This document shows positions 7,290-15,974 of a DNA stretch of 63,672 nucleotides, piece by piece. The notes below the pieces were generated by a model that ran no database searches, was not told the origin of the DNA, and saw nothing but the letters and a program-made list of their open reading frames with translations. Position 1 is the stretch's first letter. Every line of letters begins with the position of its first letter. The translations under genes and the position numbers were made by a program. This stretch comes from Fructobacillus sp. CRL 2054 (lineage in GTDB: Bacteria > Bacillota > Bacilli > Lactobacillales > Lactobacillaceae), in the NCBI RefSeq assembly GCF_028764065.1, contig NZ_JACOFN010000009.1:1-63672 (forward strand), written 5' to 3'.

Positions 7290-8369
7290 ATGACAGCCCC
7301 TATTATTTCATTAAAAGACATTGACGTGACTTTCACGCCAAAAGGTAAAACCATTCATGCCGTACAAGACGTTTCCATTGACGTTCAAAAGGGCGACATC
7401 TACGGTATCGTCGGTTACTCCGGTGCCGGTAAGTCAACCTTGGTTCGTACCGTTAATCTCTTGCAAGAACCAACTTCTGGTTCTGTAACAATCAACGGCG
7501 AAACCTTCTTTAGTAAGACCGATAACGGCGCCACACAAAAGATTAAAGGTAAGGAATTAAAGGAAAAGCGTCGTAAGATTGGAATGATTTTCCAACACTT
7601 CAATCTTCTAAACGAACGAACAGTTGAAGAGAACGTTCTCTTTGCCTTGGAAAACAACAAGGAAAAGGAAAAGATTAAGAAGGAAAAAGTCGCTGAGCTC
7701 TTGGAACTAGTCGATCTTTCAGACCGTGCTAAGCAGTATCCTTCTCAACTATCCGGTGGTCAAAAGCAGCGTGTCGCCATTGCCCGTGCCTTGGCCAACG
7801 ACCCCGAAATCTTGATTTCCGATGAAGCGACTTCCGCCTTGGATCCAAAGACAACCCGTCAGATTTTAGACCTATTGAAGAAGTTGAACAAGGAATACGG
7901 CCTTACGGTCCTTCTGATCACCCACGAAATGGAAGCCGTTAAGGCAATTGCTGATAAGGTTGCCGTGATGCAAAACGGACGTGTGCTTGAAAAGGGTTCA
8001 ACATTGGACATCTTTACGAAGCCACAGGCTGAGTTAACAAAGGAGTTCATTGCAACCGCAACAAACCAAGATCAGGCAATCCAGGCAATCACTGATAGTG
8101 AAACAGTTAAGAACCTACCTGCTGATCAGACTTTTGCAGAGTTGAAGTACACAGGTAATTCAACAAACAAACCATTGATTACCAGCCTCTACGAACAATT
8201 CGGCGTTGTCGCTAACATCCTCTATGGAAACATCGAGGTCTTACAAGGTACCGAAGTCGGTTCACTCTTGGTTATCCTTTCAAGTGAAAAGGACAATCTT
8301 GATGACGCACTCGCCTTCCTCGCATCACAAAACGTGTCCGTTAACATTTTGAAAGGAGCACAAGCATGA
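7290..8369 (+). CDS. metN: Methionine ABC transporter ATP-binding protein
   Basis: 359 residues. Walker [10 protein letters not shown] (about residues 42-50), Q-loop, signature [15 protein letters not shown], Walker [14 protein letters not shown] and a C-terminal NIL-type domain (about 270-355), which in MetN senses methionine and inhibits transport from inside. Shine-Dalgarno AGAAAGGA lies before the ATG. It overlaps the permease gene by 4 bases (ATGA), so the two are translationally coupled. Domain order and length are typical of MetN. Confidence 0.93.
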   Translation: MTAPIISLKDIDVTFTPKGKTIHAVQDVSIDVQKGDIYGIVGYSGAGKSTLVRTVNLLQEPTSGSVTINGETFFSKTDNGATQKIKGKELKEKRRKIGMIFQHFNLLNERTVEENVLFALENNKEKEKIKKEKVAELLELVDLSDRAKQYPSQLSGGQKQRVAIARALANDPEILISDEATSALDPKTTRQILDLLKKLNKEYGLTVLLITHEMEAVKAIADKVAVMQNGRVLEKGSTLDIFTKPQAELTKEFIATATNQDQAIQAITDSETVKNLPADQTFAELKYTGNSTNKPLITSLYEQFGVVANILYGNIEVLQGTEVGSLLVILSSEKDNLDDALAFLASQNVSVNILKGAQA

Positions 8370-9061
8370 GTACATGGTTTTCTGAAACATTCCCAAACGT
8401 CGTCTACCAAGGATGGGGCGGTGATACTGGCTGGGGAACAGCCATCTTCCAAACACTCTTCATGACTTTCTGGTCTGCTGTCTTCGGCGGATTGCTTGGA
8501 TTGATTTTCGGTGTTGGACTTGTTGTAACGGGTCCTAAGGGAATCACGCCAAACAAGACCCTCTTCTGGATTTTAGATAAGATTGTCTCGGTCTTCCGTG
8601 CCGTGCCATTTGTTATCTTGTTGGCCTTCATCGCACCATTTACCAAGGCCCTCGTTGGTACTCAAATTGGTATCAACGCTGCCCTGGTTCCCCTTTCATT
8701 GGGAGTCTTCCCCTTCTACGCCCGTCAAATTCAAGTGGCCCTTTCAGAAGTAGATAGCGGAATCGTTGAAGCTGCTCAAGCAGTTGGGGCTTCCTTCTCC
8801 CAAATCGTCTTTGGTGTTTACATCAAGGAAGGCCGTTCTGAAATCATTCGAGTTTCAACGGTTACCTTGATTTCATTGATTGGTTTGACTGCCATGGCCG
8901 GTGCCATTGGTGCCGGTGGTATTGGTAACATGGCCGTTGCTTATGGATACAACCGTTTCGCCAATGATACGACGCTCTTTGCTACTTTGATTGTCTTGAT
9001 CATGGTCCTCATTGTCCAAGTGACTGGTGACTGGTTGGCACGTAAGTACAACCACAAGTAA
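8366..9061 (+). CDS. metP: Methionine ABC transporter permease
   Basis: 231 residues with five to six membrane segments and the BPD_transp_1 EAA loop ([10 protein letters not shown] followed by a conserved IKEG turn). It is the last gene of the methionine operon and pairs with MetN through the EAA loop. A terminator follows directly. Called metI in some genomes. Confidence 0.92.
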   Translation: MSTWFSETFPNVVYQGWGGDTGWGTAIFQTLFMTFWSAVFGGLLGLIFGVGLVVTGPKGITPNKTLFWILDKIVSVFRAVPFVILLAFIAPFTKALVGTQIGINAALVPLSLGVFPFYARQIQVALSEVDSGIVEAAQAVGASFSQIVFGVYIKEGRSEIIRVSTVTLISLIGLTAMAGAIGAGGIGNMAVAYGYNRFANDTTLFATLIVLIMVLIVQVTGDWLARKYNHK

Positions 9062-9069
9062 GCTACTTT

Positions 9070-9101
9070 AAAAGTCCTGTGCAAATGCACAGGACTTTTT
9101 C
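9070..9101 (+). terminator. Terminator of the methionine operon
   Basis: 12-bp stem with loop at 9082-9088 followed by TTTTT. Confidence 0.85.
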
Positions 9102-9199
9102 ATTACCATCTTCAAAAATGTCACGTAAATAAAACAATTTTCTTATACATTTTCCACTAATTTACTGGTACAATGTTTCTTTGTCGGAGGTCTTGAAAA

Positions 9200-9865
9200 G
9201 TGACAGAAAATCGTTTTCCATCCCATGAGCGCGTGCTTTTTGCTAGTTTACTAACAATGACAGCAGGATCATTGGATGCTTATTCATATCATATGCACGG
9301 ACAGGTTTTTGCTGGTTTACAAACCGGAAACATTGTCCTCTTAGGCATTAACATTAGTCAACTAAAATGGGGCAATGCTGGACAATATGCCTTTTCACTC
9401 ATGGCCTTCGCCATCGGTACCTTGATTGTTAAACTATTCCAACACTACCGGGTAAAAATGGACTTTTCCAAGACAAAAGAACGTCAATATGTACTACTCT
9501 ACATGACCGTTCTACTAACTTTATCCGCCTTAATTGGCTGCTCACTTCCAAATGTCTTTGGTACTGCTATTCTTTCCATTACAGCAGCGGCTGCCCTACA
9601 GGAGTTCCGTGTGCTAAAAGGAAATGCTTTCATGCCACTCCTGATGACCGGTAATTTACGCACACTCTGTGCAGCAGCCTATGAAGGATTCATTCAACGC
9701 GACCCCAAGATGGTTGAACGAACACACGACCTTTTGCGTGTTATGCTTTCCTTCTTCATCGGCGCTTTAACAATCTCATTATTAATTCCAATGGTTGGCC
9801 AATACGCCATCCTTTTCTCAGGCTTCCTAACGCTCTGCATGAGTCACATTGTGGCCTGGAACTAA
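9200..9865 (+). CDS. DUF1275 (YoaK-type) membrane protein
   Basis: 221 residues with about six membrane segments. The N-terminal part reads AGSLDAYSYHMHGQVFAGLQTGN, the hallmark of the DUF1275 family, whose members are small inner-membrane proteins of unknown transport or stress function. The start codon is GTG at 9200 with CGGAGG 8 bases upstream; no better ATG exists. It stands alone between two terminators, with a possible -10 TACAAT at about 9169-9174. Confidence 0.82.
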   Translation: MTENRFPSHERVLFASLLTMTAGSLDAYSYHMHGQVFAGLQTGNIVLLGINISQLKWGNAGQYAFSLMAFAIGTLIVKLFQHYRVKMDFSKTKERQYVLLYMTVLLTLSALIGCSLPNVFGTAILSITAAAALQEFRVLKGNAFMPLLMTGNLRTLCAAAYEGFIQRDPKMVERTHDLLRVMLSFFIGALTISLLIPMVGQYAILFSGFLTLCMSHIVAWN

Positions 9866-9873
9866 AAATATTA

Positions 9874-9913
9874 AAAAGACCGTTCTGCTGTTCACGCAGA
9901 ACGGTCTTTTTTT
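9874..9913. terminator. Bidirectional terminator between convergent genes
   Basis: 15-bp perfect stem (9874-9888 with 9896-9910) with T-runs in both directions, serving the DUF1275 gene and the HerA-like gene. Confidence 0.9.
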
Positions 9914-11093
9914 ACATTGATCCAGGTTTTTGAACGGATAGAAATGACGATTTTCCGTCACCCAATAGCAGAGCCTGCCCTACCGCTAACTGTGGCAATT
10001 TCTTCAAAAGACGTCTTGAAAGCATGAAATCCTGCAAATCATTAGTAGCCTGGTAACGGTGAATTAACGTTCTAGCGAACTGTCCCTGCAAAGCTTCTGG
10101 TAAATCCTGCATTGATTGCGTTGAAATCGCGACGTTTAAATTCACCTTGCGTCCCTCTCGCAGTAGATGGAAGAGCCCGTTCTCATTAATTGGCTGGTCT
10201 ACCGGGATATAACGGTGTGCTTCATCTAAGAAAATAGCTACCGGTAATGCCATCCGACTCTTCAGGCGGTTTAACAGGATGGTGTCCATCAGAAAGGAAA
10301 GCAACCGCTTTTGGACTGCTGGATAAACTTGTAAGGCCGATAGGTCAATAATTAAAGAACGCTTCTGATTCACCTTTCCTTCAAAGGTTTTCAAGATAAA
10401 AGGCAAGTCATACTGCGTCATCTTTGACTCAACCGGCTTAAAATGAAAAATCCGGTTTAAGGTATCATCTACTAAAAGCTGTTCCAACTCTTGAATTTGT
10501 GGCCAATATTGTTGAATTCGAGCACGATCAAGTTCTTGCCCAAGGACGCTGTAGTCCGCCCTTTCGTCAGTAAAAGGCAACACGAATTCTTGTACCAACT
10601 GTTTTGCTAGCAATCCAATGGCGTAGTTCTGATTCAAAATGGTTAGGGCTTTTTCAGACTCTTCAAATTCGGCTACCGGCCGATTGACTTTGCTATACAA
10701 TTCCCGTGAATAAGGGTTCTTCATGGCCTGAATGCGCAGAGAAATAATGGCCGACTGCAGCTTTGTCGTTAGCTCTGAATCCCAATTTAAGCCTAGCAGA
10801 TTGGTGATCTCTTCTGCAGATAAAGAACGGATATCAATAAAAGCGTTCTGGCCAATCTTGTAAGTCACACGATTATCCAAATCACGGCTGTACTCCCCGG
10901 TTGGATCAAACACCATGTTGGTCACGTTGTTCTTTTGCAGCTCGTTAATGATTTGTTTAGCCGAAGTGGATTTACCAGAACCAGTTTGTCCCATTATCAA
11001 AAGGTGTTTGGAAAGTAATTCCGAATAGTCAATGGAAAAAGAACGGTGCCAAGCACCTTGTCCAAGATAAAGTTTTGTATTTTCATCAACCAT
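9912..11093 (-). CDS. HerA/DUF87-type ATPase
   Basis: 393 residues. Walker A GQTGSGKSTSAK (about residues 36-47), Walker B IFLDEAHRYIP (about 290-300), and an arginine-rich C-terminal part, as in HerA/VirB4-like hexameric DNA-pumping ATPases. The N-terminal barrel is very short (about 30 residues) compared with archaeal HerA. No nuclease partner (NurA, DUF4297 or Sir2 type) is adjacent, so the role (DNA processing or defence) is open. The gene stands alone, 77 bases downstream of the gntR gene and its terminator. Confidence 0.78.
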   Translation of the reverse strand: MVDENTKLYLGQGAWHRSFSIDYSELLSKHLLIMGQTGSGKSTSAKQIINELQKNNVTNMVFDPTGEYSRDLDNRVTYKIGQNAFIDIRSLSAEEITNLLGLNWDSELTTKLQSAIISLRIQAMKNPYSRELYSKVNRPVAEFEESEKALTILNQNYAIGLLAKQLVQEFVLPFTDERADYSVLGQELDRARIQQYWPQIQELEQLLVDDTLNRIFHFKPVESKMTQYDLPFILKTFEGKVNQKRSLIIDLSALQVYPAVQKRLLSFLMDTILLNRLKSRMALPVAIFLDEAHRYIPVDQPINENGLFHLLREGRKVNLNVAISTQSMQDLPEALQGQFARTLIHRYQATNDLQDFMLSRRLLKKLPQLAVGQALLLGDGKSSFLSVQKPGSM

Positions 11094-11132
11094 CTATCTA
11101 CCTCACCAAACAAATTGTTAGCTCTATCTTAG

Positions 11133-11163
11133 CAAAAAAGCCCGCCGCTTTGCGGAGGACTTT
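11133..11163 (-). terminator. Terminator downstream of the GntR gene
   Basis: 12-position stem with two mismatches around an AAA loop, followed by TTTTTT on the minus strand. Confidence 0.65.
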
Positions 11164-11170
11164 ATCATCT

Positions 11171-11869
11171 TTATCGTGTTAACTTAAATTCAAATCGATC
11201 GCCAACGTAATAGGAACGAACGTATTCAAATGGATTATCCTGCTGGTCGTAAGAAACCTGACGGACGGCCAATATGGGATCACCACGTTTAATTTCAAGC
11301 AAGGCTGCCTGACGTTCGGTGGCCAACGAGGCCGTAATCGTCTGGTTGGCCCGCCCCGGTTGAATACCAGCATCAATCAAAGTTTTATAAAGTGACTCGG
11401 TTAATTCTGATCGAGTAAAGTTATTGACCAATTTAACCGGTAAAGTCGTTTGCTCGAGCAAGATGGGTTCGTCATCCCCCAAACGCAAACGTTCCATCAC
11501 TAAGACTTCATCTTCAGCCTTCAAATTCAAGTGATCCATTTCCGAAACGGATGGCGTTGTCACCTTGTATGAAACGGTGACCGACTGTGCCTTACGACCG
11601 GACTTTTTCATCAATTCCGTAAAGGAGGTTACACCCAGCGCACGTTCTGAAACCTTTTTCTCGGCAACGAATGTTCCAGAACCAACGCGTCTTTCCAAAA
11701 TTCCTTCATCCACTAAAGTCTGAATCGCCTGACGTAGTGTCATACGAGAAACATTAAATGATGCGGCTAATTCACGTTCAGCGGGCAGGCGTTTGTTGGT
11801 TTTCCACTCACCGGCTGCAATCCGTTGACGAATCTCGTTATGAATTTCAATATACCGTGGTATAGCCAT
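11171..11869 (-). CDS. GntR-family (HutC/NagR-type) transcriptional regulator
   Basis: 232 residues: N-terminal winged helix (PRYIEIHNEIRQRIAAGEW ... FNVSRMTLRQAIQTL) followed from about residue 75 by a UTRA effector-binding domain, the HutC subfamily plan. Relatives include YvoA/NagR, which bind amino-sugar phosphates. Shine-Dalgarno AGGAGG lies before the ATG. A half-conserved NagR-like operator overlaps its own promoter (11932-11962), suggesting autoregulation. No sugar genes are adjacent, so the ligand is unknown. Confidence 0.85.
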   Translation of the reverse strand: MAIPRYIEIHNEIRQRIAAGEWKTNKRLPAERELAASFNVSRMTLRQAIQTLVDEGILERRVGSGTFVAEKKVSERALGVTSFTELMKKSGRKAQSVTVSYKVTTPSVSEMDHLNLKAEDEVLVMERLRLGDDEPILLEQTTLPVKLVNNFTRSELTESLYKTLIDAGIQPGRANQTITASLATERQAALLEIKRGDPILAVRQVSYDQQDNPFEYVRSYYVGDRFEFKLTR

Positions 11870-11931
11870 GGTAGAAACCTCCTCAATTGGATAAGTGCCT
11901 TTTAATTAGGATTTATCCCCAAGTGTTATCT

Positions 11932-11962
11932 TTTATAATTATAATTGGTCTAGTCTGACAAT
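11932..11962 (-). promoter_or_regulatory. GntR gene promoter with candidate self-operator
   Basis: Minus strand -35 TTGTCA (11956-11961), 18-base spacer, -10 TATAAA (11932-11937). Plus strand 11944-11962 reads ATTGGTCTAGTCTGACAAT. Its outer ends are symmetric (ATTG...CAAT), and the left half matches the NagR/DasR-type TGGTCTAGACCA site. The rest of 11870-12058 shows only AT-rich sequence and an A/T palindrome near 12020-12052. Confidence 0.5.
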
Positions 11963-12058
11963 TCAAATAACATTTTGCTAGTATCCAGCTATAAGGGAAT
12001 TCTAACCTAAGAGAGTTAAAGCAAAAATAAAAAAATCGATTTTTTTGCTTACAACCCC

Positions 12059-12087
12059 TTGCAATTTCTTCAAAAATTAGCTAATAT
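12059..12087 (+). promoter_or_regulatory. Promoter of tRNA-Gln(CUG)
   Basis: TTGCAA (12059-12064), 17-base spacer, TAATAT (12082-12087), ending 12 bases before the tRNA. Confidence 0.7.
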
Positions 12088-12099
12088 ATATCAAGTAAT

Positions 12100-12171
12100 T
12101 GCCCCTTGGCCAAGCGGTAAGGCGGTGGCTTCTGGTGCCACTATGCGCTGGTTCGAATCCAGCAGGGGCAA
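12100..12171 (+). tRNA. tRNA-Gln (anticodon CUG)
   Basis: Cloverleaf: acceptor TGCCCCT/AGGGGCA, D-arm GCC...GGC, anticodon stem GTGGC/GCCAC with loop TTCTGGT (anticodon CTG at 12132-12134), T-arm GCTGG-TTCGAAT-CCAGC. CCA is not encoded. It shares acceptor stem and D-arm with tRNA-Gln(UUG) at 29181-29252, so the two are paralogues reading CAG and CAA/CAG. Confidence 0.95.
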
Positions 12172-12176
12172 TACAT

Positions 12177-12208
12177 AAAAGCGGAACCGATTTGGTTCCG
12201 CTTTTTTT
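12177..12208 (+). terminator. Terminator of tRNA-Gln
   Basis: 12-bp stem (AAAAGCGGAACC and its complement) followed by TTTTTTT. Confidence 0.85.
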
Positions 12209-12267
12209 ATGATTAATTTTACGGCGTATAATATGCTATGATATTAAAAAATATAAAAGGAGCCCCC

Positions 12268-12792
12268 ATGAATATCCGTCCGTTAGAGAAACGAGATTTA
12301 CCACACATTTACCGCCAAAAGAACTCACGTTCTGTTATGGCCCTTTGGTTCGAAGAGCCCTACAACTCTTTTGACGAATTGACTTTACTCTATGACCGAC
12401 ACGTACTCGATCAAACAGAGCGTCGTTTCGTCATCGAAAAGGACGGGGAATTTGCGGGCGTCGTCGAATTGATGGAAATCAACACCATCCACCGTCATGC
12501 TGAAATTCAAATCATTATTGACTCAAAATTTCAGGGACACGGACTTGCTCAGGCAGGAATGCGTGCTGGTATCGAATATGGCTTCAACGTCTTAAACCTA
12601 CATAAGATTTACCTCTACGTTGACGTTGATAATGCAGCTGCCGTTCATATCTATAAGAAGATCGGCTTTGAAGAAGAAGGATGCTTGAAGCACCACTTCT
12701 TCGCCGAGGGACGGTACCACGACTCATACATGATGGGACTCTTTGCCGATGATTTCCGTCAACCAGCTGCTTCTGAACCAAAAGTCGATTAA
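12268..12792 (+). CDS. GNAT N-acetyltransferase, SpeG-like
   Basis: 174 residues of the GNAT fold. The N-terminal MNIRPLEKRDLPHIYR and the acetyl-CoA loop region (FQGHGLAQAGMRAGIEYGF, about residues 90-110) followed by NLHKIYLYVDVDNAAAVHIYKKIGF resemble spermidine N-acetyltransferases (SpeG/RimJ-like). The ATG at 12268 has AAAAGGAG 6 bases upstream; a -10 TATAAT lies at about 12226-12231. It is followed after 43 bases by a TetR gene. Substrate not determined. Confidence 0.8.
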   Translation: MNIRPLEKRDLPHIYRQKNSRSVMALWFEEPYNSFDELTLLYDRHVLDQTERRFVIEKDGEFAGVVELMEINTIHRHAEIQIIIDSKFQGHGLAQAGMRAGIEYGFNVLNLHKIYLYVDVDNAAAVHIYKKIGFEEEGCLKHHFFAEGRYHDSYMMGLFADDFRQPAASEPKVD

Positions 12793-12835
12793 ACAACAAT
12801 CGTAACTAGTTATTTTTTCAAAGAGAAAATTTACC

Positions 12836-13411
12836 ATGACCAATAAAAAAGACATGCGCTTTTCAAAAGCTGACCAAGCGATTCAGGATTCTTTTCTAGA
12901 ACTCCTCAAAAAAAATGAATTTAGCAAGATATCAGTTAAAAAAATCATCGATGAAGCGGGTATCAACCGGTCGACTTTCTACGCCCATTACTTGGATAAA
13001 TACGATTTAATGGATAAAATCCAAGATTCTTTACTAGATAGTTTAATTAGCGATTTACCTGACGTCGACTGGACTACTCAAGGCCCCCTCGTTGAACAAT
13101 TTCAACAGCGATCCATTCATATTGTTCAAAATATTAACCAACACCGTGAGTTAGTTGCACTGATGCTTTCTGACAACGCTGGTCACACTTTTGAAAGTCA
13201 CCTTCAGGAACGCGGCATGGAAACCTTCTCCTCTGCCATCGACGATGAGCACCTAGCCATTCCTCGCGACTATGCAATGGTCCTTTTAACCTCTATTGTC
13301 AGCACTATGTTAACGACTTGGGTTAAAAAGGATTTCGCCGAAAGTACCGAAGAATTCACGAACATCATTAAAGAAATCATGCCGAAAGTAGTCGTTCAAC
13401 TGATTAAATGA
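12836..13411 (+). CDS. TetR-family transcriptional regulator
   Basis: 191 residues. The N-terminal HTH (ISVKKIIDEAGINRSTFYAHYLDKYDLMDKI, about residues 33-63) is typical TetR/AcrR; the C-terminal half resembles the DUF-type ligand domain of YhgE-linked regulators. A weak Shine-Dalgarno (AAAGAGAA) precedes it. It lies upstream of, and in the same direction as, a YhgE-like membrane protein gene, its likely target. Confidence 0.85.
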   Translation: MTNKKDMRFSKADQAIQDSFLELLKKNEFSKISVKKIIDEAGINRSTFYAHYLDKYDLMDKIQDSLLDSLISDLPDVDWTTQGPLVEQFQQRSIHIVQNINQHRELVALMLSDNAGHTFESHLQERGMETFSSAIDDEHLAIPRDYAMVLLTSIVSTMLTTWVKKDFAESTEEFTNIIKEIMPKVVVQLIK

Positions 13412-13459
13412 CCAACACTTGTTTTAAAGTTGTTTATTAACTCAATTTATCCAACTTTT

Positions 13460-13482
13460 AACCAACGTTTGTTGGTTTTTTT
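13460..13482 (+). terminator. Short terminator after the TetR gene
   Basis: AACCAAC/GTTGGTT stem followed by a T-run. An additional CCAACACTTG segment just after the TetR stop could form an alternative longer pairing. Confidence 0.65.
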
Positions 13483-13537
13483 ATTTTTTAAAACTCCCTA
13501 TACTTAACGATAGCTTATTGATAGAGAGGAAATTATT

Positions 13538-14587
13538 ATGAAAGCATCAACCCCAAAGTTTATTCTGACTTTGGCCGTTGGCTTGACTGTCGTGTTGTCA
13601 ATCATGATGACCGCCTTTGCAACGCCAGCTGTCAACTCAGGTGTAAACAATGTCCCAATCGGAATCGTTTCAACAAACGACGAAGTTTACCAAAAGATGG
13701 CCAAGCCACTTGATAAGAAGGGCTTCGACGTTACACAGTATAAGTCAGTTTCAGCAATGAAGGACGCCGTAAACGAACGTAAGATTTACGGCGCCTTCGA
13801 TATCTCAGAAAATGGCGACATGACTTTGTACAAGGCAACGGCTGCTTCAACTGCTGTTGCACAAGCCTTGGAAACCATTGGTAACGGAGTTGTTACCCAG
13901 CAAAAGGCTGCGGCAAAGGCTCAAATTCAACCAATGCAAGCACAAACAACCGATGCCAACACATTGAAGGCATTGGATGCCAAGGTTCAAGCAATCGACG
14001 CTAAGACTTTGACGGTTAAGGAATTGAAGTCCTTCCCTTCCCGCGATACAAAGGGTGCAGGTCTTGTTGCCGGTGCCTTGCCAATCGCCCTTGGTGGTTG
14101 GATTGGTACTGTTGCCATTGCCAACGTTGTTAAGGGGAAGAATCAAAAGTTCTGGGCAGCCATCGCTTTTTCAATCATTGGTGGATTTGGCTTGGTTGCT
14201 GTTATTCAATTCGGAATCGGTACCTTTAACGGTAACTACTTCCTAACTTCATTGGGCGCAATGCTCGGTATCGCCGGAACAGCCTTCTTCGTTCTTGGTT
14301 TACTAGAAGTCATGGGAAACGGTGGACTTGGAATTGCCGCTGTTATGCTTATCTTACTCGGTAACCCATTGTCTGGTCTTGGATCAGCCCCTGAAATGTT
14401 GCCTAAGGGCTGGGGCTTCTTAGGACAGCTCTTGCCACCTGGTGCAACTGGAACGCTCTTGCGTAACGTAACCTTCTTCGATGGTAACGCCATTGCATTA
14501 CCAGTTTGCGTATTAGCAACATATGTTATCGTTGGTATGATTCTATTCAAGATTGGTAAAAAGTCAGTTCTTGTTGAAACTGTCTAA
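13538..14587 (+). CDS. YhgE/Pip-like membrane protein (ABC-2 permease-like)
   Basis: 349 residues: one N-terminal membrane helix (about 8-28), an extracytoplasmic region of about 140 residues rich in Ala/Gln/Lys, then five to six membrane helices to the C-terminus, with GNPLSGLGSAPEMLP and GWGFLGQLLPPGA loops characteristic of YhgE/Pip and ABC-2 type exporters. It is much shorter than YhgE proteins (commonly 700-900 residues), missing most of the coiled-coil ectodomain. Shine-Dalgarno AGAGAGGAAA. Regulated probably by the TetR protein upstream. Export substrate unknown. Confidence 0.75.
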   Translation: MKASTPKFILTLAVGLTVVLSIMMTAFATPAVNSGVNNVPIGIVSTNDEVYQKMAKPLDKKGFDVTQYKSVSAMKDAVNERKIYGAFDISENGDMTLYKATAASTAVAQALETIGNGVVTQQKAAAKAQIQPMQAQTTDANTLKALDAKVQAIDAKTLTVKELKSFPSRDTKGAGLVAGALPIALGGWIGTVAIANVVKGKNQKFWAAIAFSIIGGFGLVAVIQFGIGTFNGNYFLTSLGAMLGIAGTAFFVLGLLEVMGNGGLGIAAVMLILLGNPLSGLGSAPEMLPKGWGFLGQLLPPGATGTLLRNVTFFDGNAIALPVCVLATYVIVGMILFKIGKKSVLVETV

Positions 14588-14607
14588 AATATTGATCTTT
14601 CGATAAT

Positions 14608-14648
14608 AAAAAGCAGCAACTTGTTTTAAGCAAGTTGCTGCTTTTTTT
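14608..14648. terminator. Bidirectional terminator
   Basis: 15-bp stem (AAGCAGCAACTTG and complement) with T-runs both ways, between convergent genes. Confidence 0.88.
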
Positions 14649-14659
14649 ATTTGAGTAAC

Positions 14660-15136
14660 TTATTGTAAAACAGCCACTTCTGGATACTTACCTTCCAACG
14701 ATTTCAACATCTTCTGCCATTCTTCTTGAGACAGCTGATCAGTATCGGCTTTTTCTTGCATCATGTAAAGATTTTGCCAGAGATAGCGCTTATTATGGAA
14801 GCCAAAAAAGAGTTCCCGGCCATTTGCTAAATAGACGTCACCTAGCTCATTTTTAGTGTATTGAACAGGTTGGTTCCAATCGTACTTGATGTCATTAATC
14901 AGCTTCTGACGGGACTTCTCAGTGGTATTATAGCCACGCCGATTCATTTCCCTCTTCACTAACTCGGTGTAGACTTCTAAATCTTCAATCGGATAATCGT
15001 TCAATCGGTTCACGGTGGCATGATTTACTTCACCATGCTTCGAAATTGCTCCAGTAATGGCCAAGCATTCCCGCCATTGTCCCAAAAGATTCTGCCTTGA
15101 AAGTGTCGGTATTAATCGGTAGTGCCACAAGCGCAT
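14660..15136 (-). CDS. Pyrimidine-dimer DNA glycosylase/endonuclease V-like protein
   Basis: 158 residues. The start MRLWHYRLIPTLSRQNLLGQ followed by WRECLAITGA is the pattern of the TIGR02328/Pyr_excise-related family, distantly related to T4 endonuclease V, which excises UV dimers. Downstream conserved parts are DYPIEDLEVYTELVKREM (usually HP...Y..L) and FGFHNKRYLWQNLYMMQEKA. The ATG has GGAGAG 8 bases upstream. Stand-alone gene between two terminators. Activity on dimers is inferred from the family only and is not established for this branch. Confidence 0.7.
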   Translation of the reverse strand: MRLWHYRLIPTLSRQNLLGQWRECLAITGAISKHGEVNHATVNRLNDYPIEDLEVYTELVKREMNRRGYNTTEKSRQKLINDIKYDWNQPVQYTKNELGDVYLANGRELFFGFHNKRYLWQNLYMMQEKADTDQLSQEEWQKMLKSLEGKYPEVAVLQ

Positions 15137-15197
15137 CGCAACTCTCCATTCAAATGGTTTTTACTCATTATACGAAATTTCAGAATACTCTTCTACA

Positions 15198-15229
15198 AAA
15201 AAAGTCGCTGCTAAAAGCAGCGACTTTTT
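15198..15229. terminator. Bidirectional terminator
   Basis: AAAAGTCGCTGC / GCAGCGACTTTT stem with T-runs; it ends the minus-strand sortase-like gene. Confidence 0.85.
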
Positions 15230-15239
15230 ATTAATATAA

Positions 15240-15974
15240 TTAATCAAACCAGTAAGTTGAAATATAAGTTCCTGTCGCGTCGTCACAAGTCTGAAGCCCC
15301 ATTGCATGAGTTGATGTCAAATCTTCAACAGTTTCCAGTGAATCCAAACGCTTCATTCCATGACGGATGTCTGTCACATGGTAAGTCTGTCCATTAACGA
15401 CTACTTCATCCCCTACTGAAAGCTGACGAACGGCTGAACCAGCACTTGACGCAGCCTCTGCAAGGTAATAGTTAGGAAGGGCTGACCACTGGAAAATATA
15501 AGGTGTCCAGCGTGGTGTATTTCCACCTGTAGTATTTGAGAACCCAGTAATATCCCAATGCTTACCTAGGAAGTTAAAACCATCTGTACGTGTTGTCTTA
15601 GAAGCGGCAGAATTTGTTGCAGGGGCTGCATTAACTGCTGAAGTAGGCTGCGTTTGCGTAGCCGTTGCTGAAGCATCGGTAGCAGCTAGTTTTTCAGTAC
15701 TAGTCTGTGTATTCGTTGCCACTTCCGGTTGGACTGTCGTTTGTGTCTGTTCCTGCTTCTGATCTTGAGCTTGATTCTTTGTATCATCTTGTTTCTTATT
15801 ATCAGCAGCCTTAGCAGCCGTCTTTTGAACCTTAGCCTTAGCCTGCTCGGTCTTTAATACTTTGGCCTGAACTGCTTTCTGGTGTGTGCTCTGTGCTTGA
15901 ATATAAGTAACGCCAGATGCAGATGCAAGGGCGATTGCGGTAACACCGCTTAATAAGATTGCTTTTAATTTCAT
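15240..15974 (-). CDS. Secreted protein with a degenerate sortase-like C-terminal domain
   Basis: 244 residues. Signal peptide at residues 1-28 (MKLKAILLSGVTAIALASASG...). A low-complexity Gln/Thr/Ala/Lys linker follows (about 30-135), then about 110 residues ending the protein. In this last part, LSVGDEVVVNGQTYHVTDI and HAMGLQTCDD line up with the sortase GD-strand and TLxTC active-site strand. The catalytic His region is replaced (NYYLAEAASSAG where sortases have xAGHxxS), and no Arg follows the Cys. The start at 15974 has GGAGAAAA; an upstream in-frame extension lacks a signal. Probably cell-surface; enzymatic activity doubtful. Confidence 0.65.
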   Translation of the reverse strand: MKLKAILLSGVTAIALASASGVTYIQAQSTHQKAVQAKVLKTEQAKAKVQKTAAKAADNKKQDDTKNQAQDQKQEQTQTTVQPEVATNTQTSTEKLAATDASATATQTQPTSAVNAAPATNSAASKTTRTDGFNFLGKHWDITGFSNTTGGNTPRWTPYIFQWSALPNYYLAEAASSAGSAVRQLSVGDEVVVNGQTYHVTDIRHGMKRLDSLETVEDLTSTHAMGLQTCDDATGTYISTYWFD

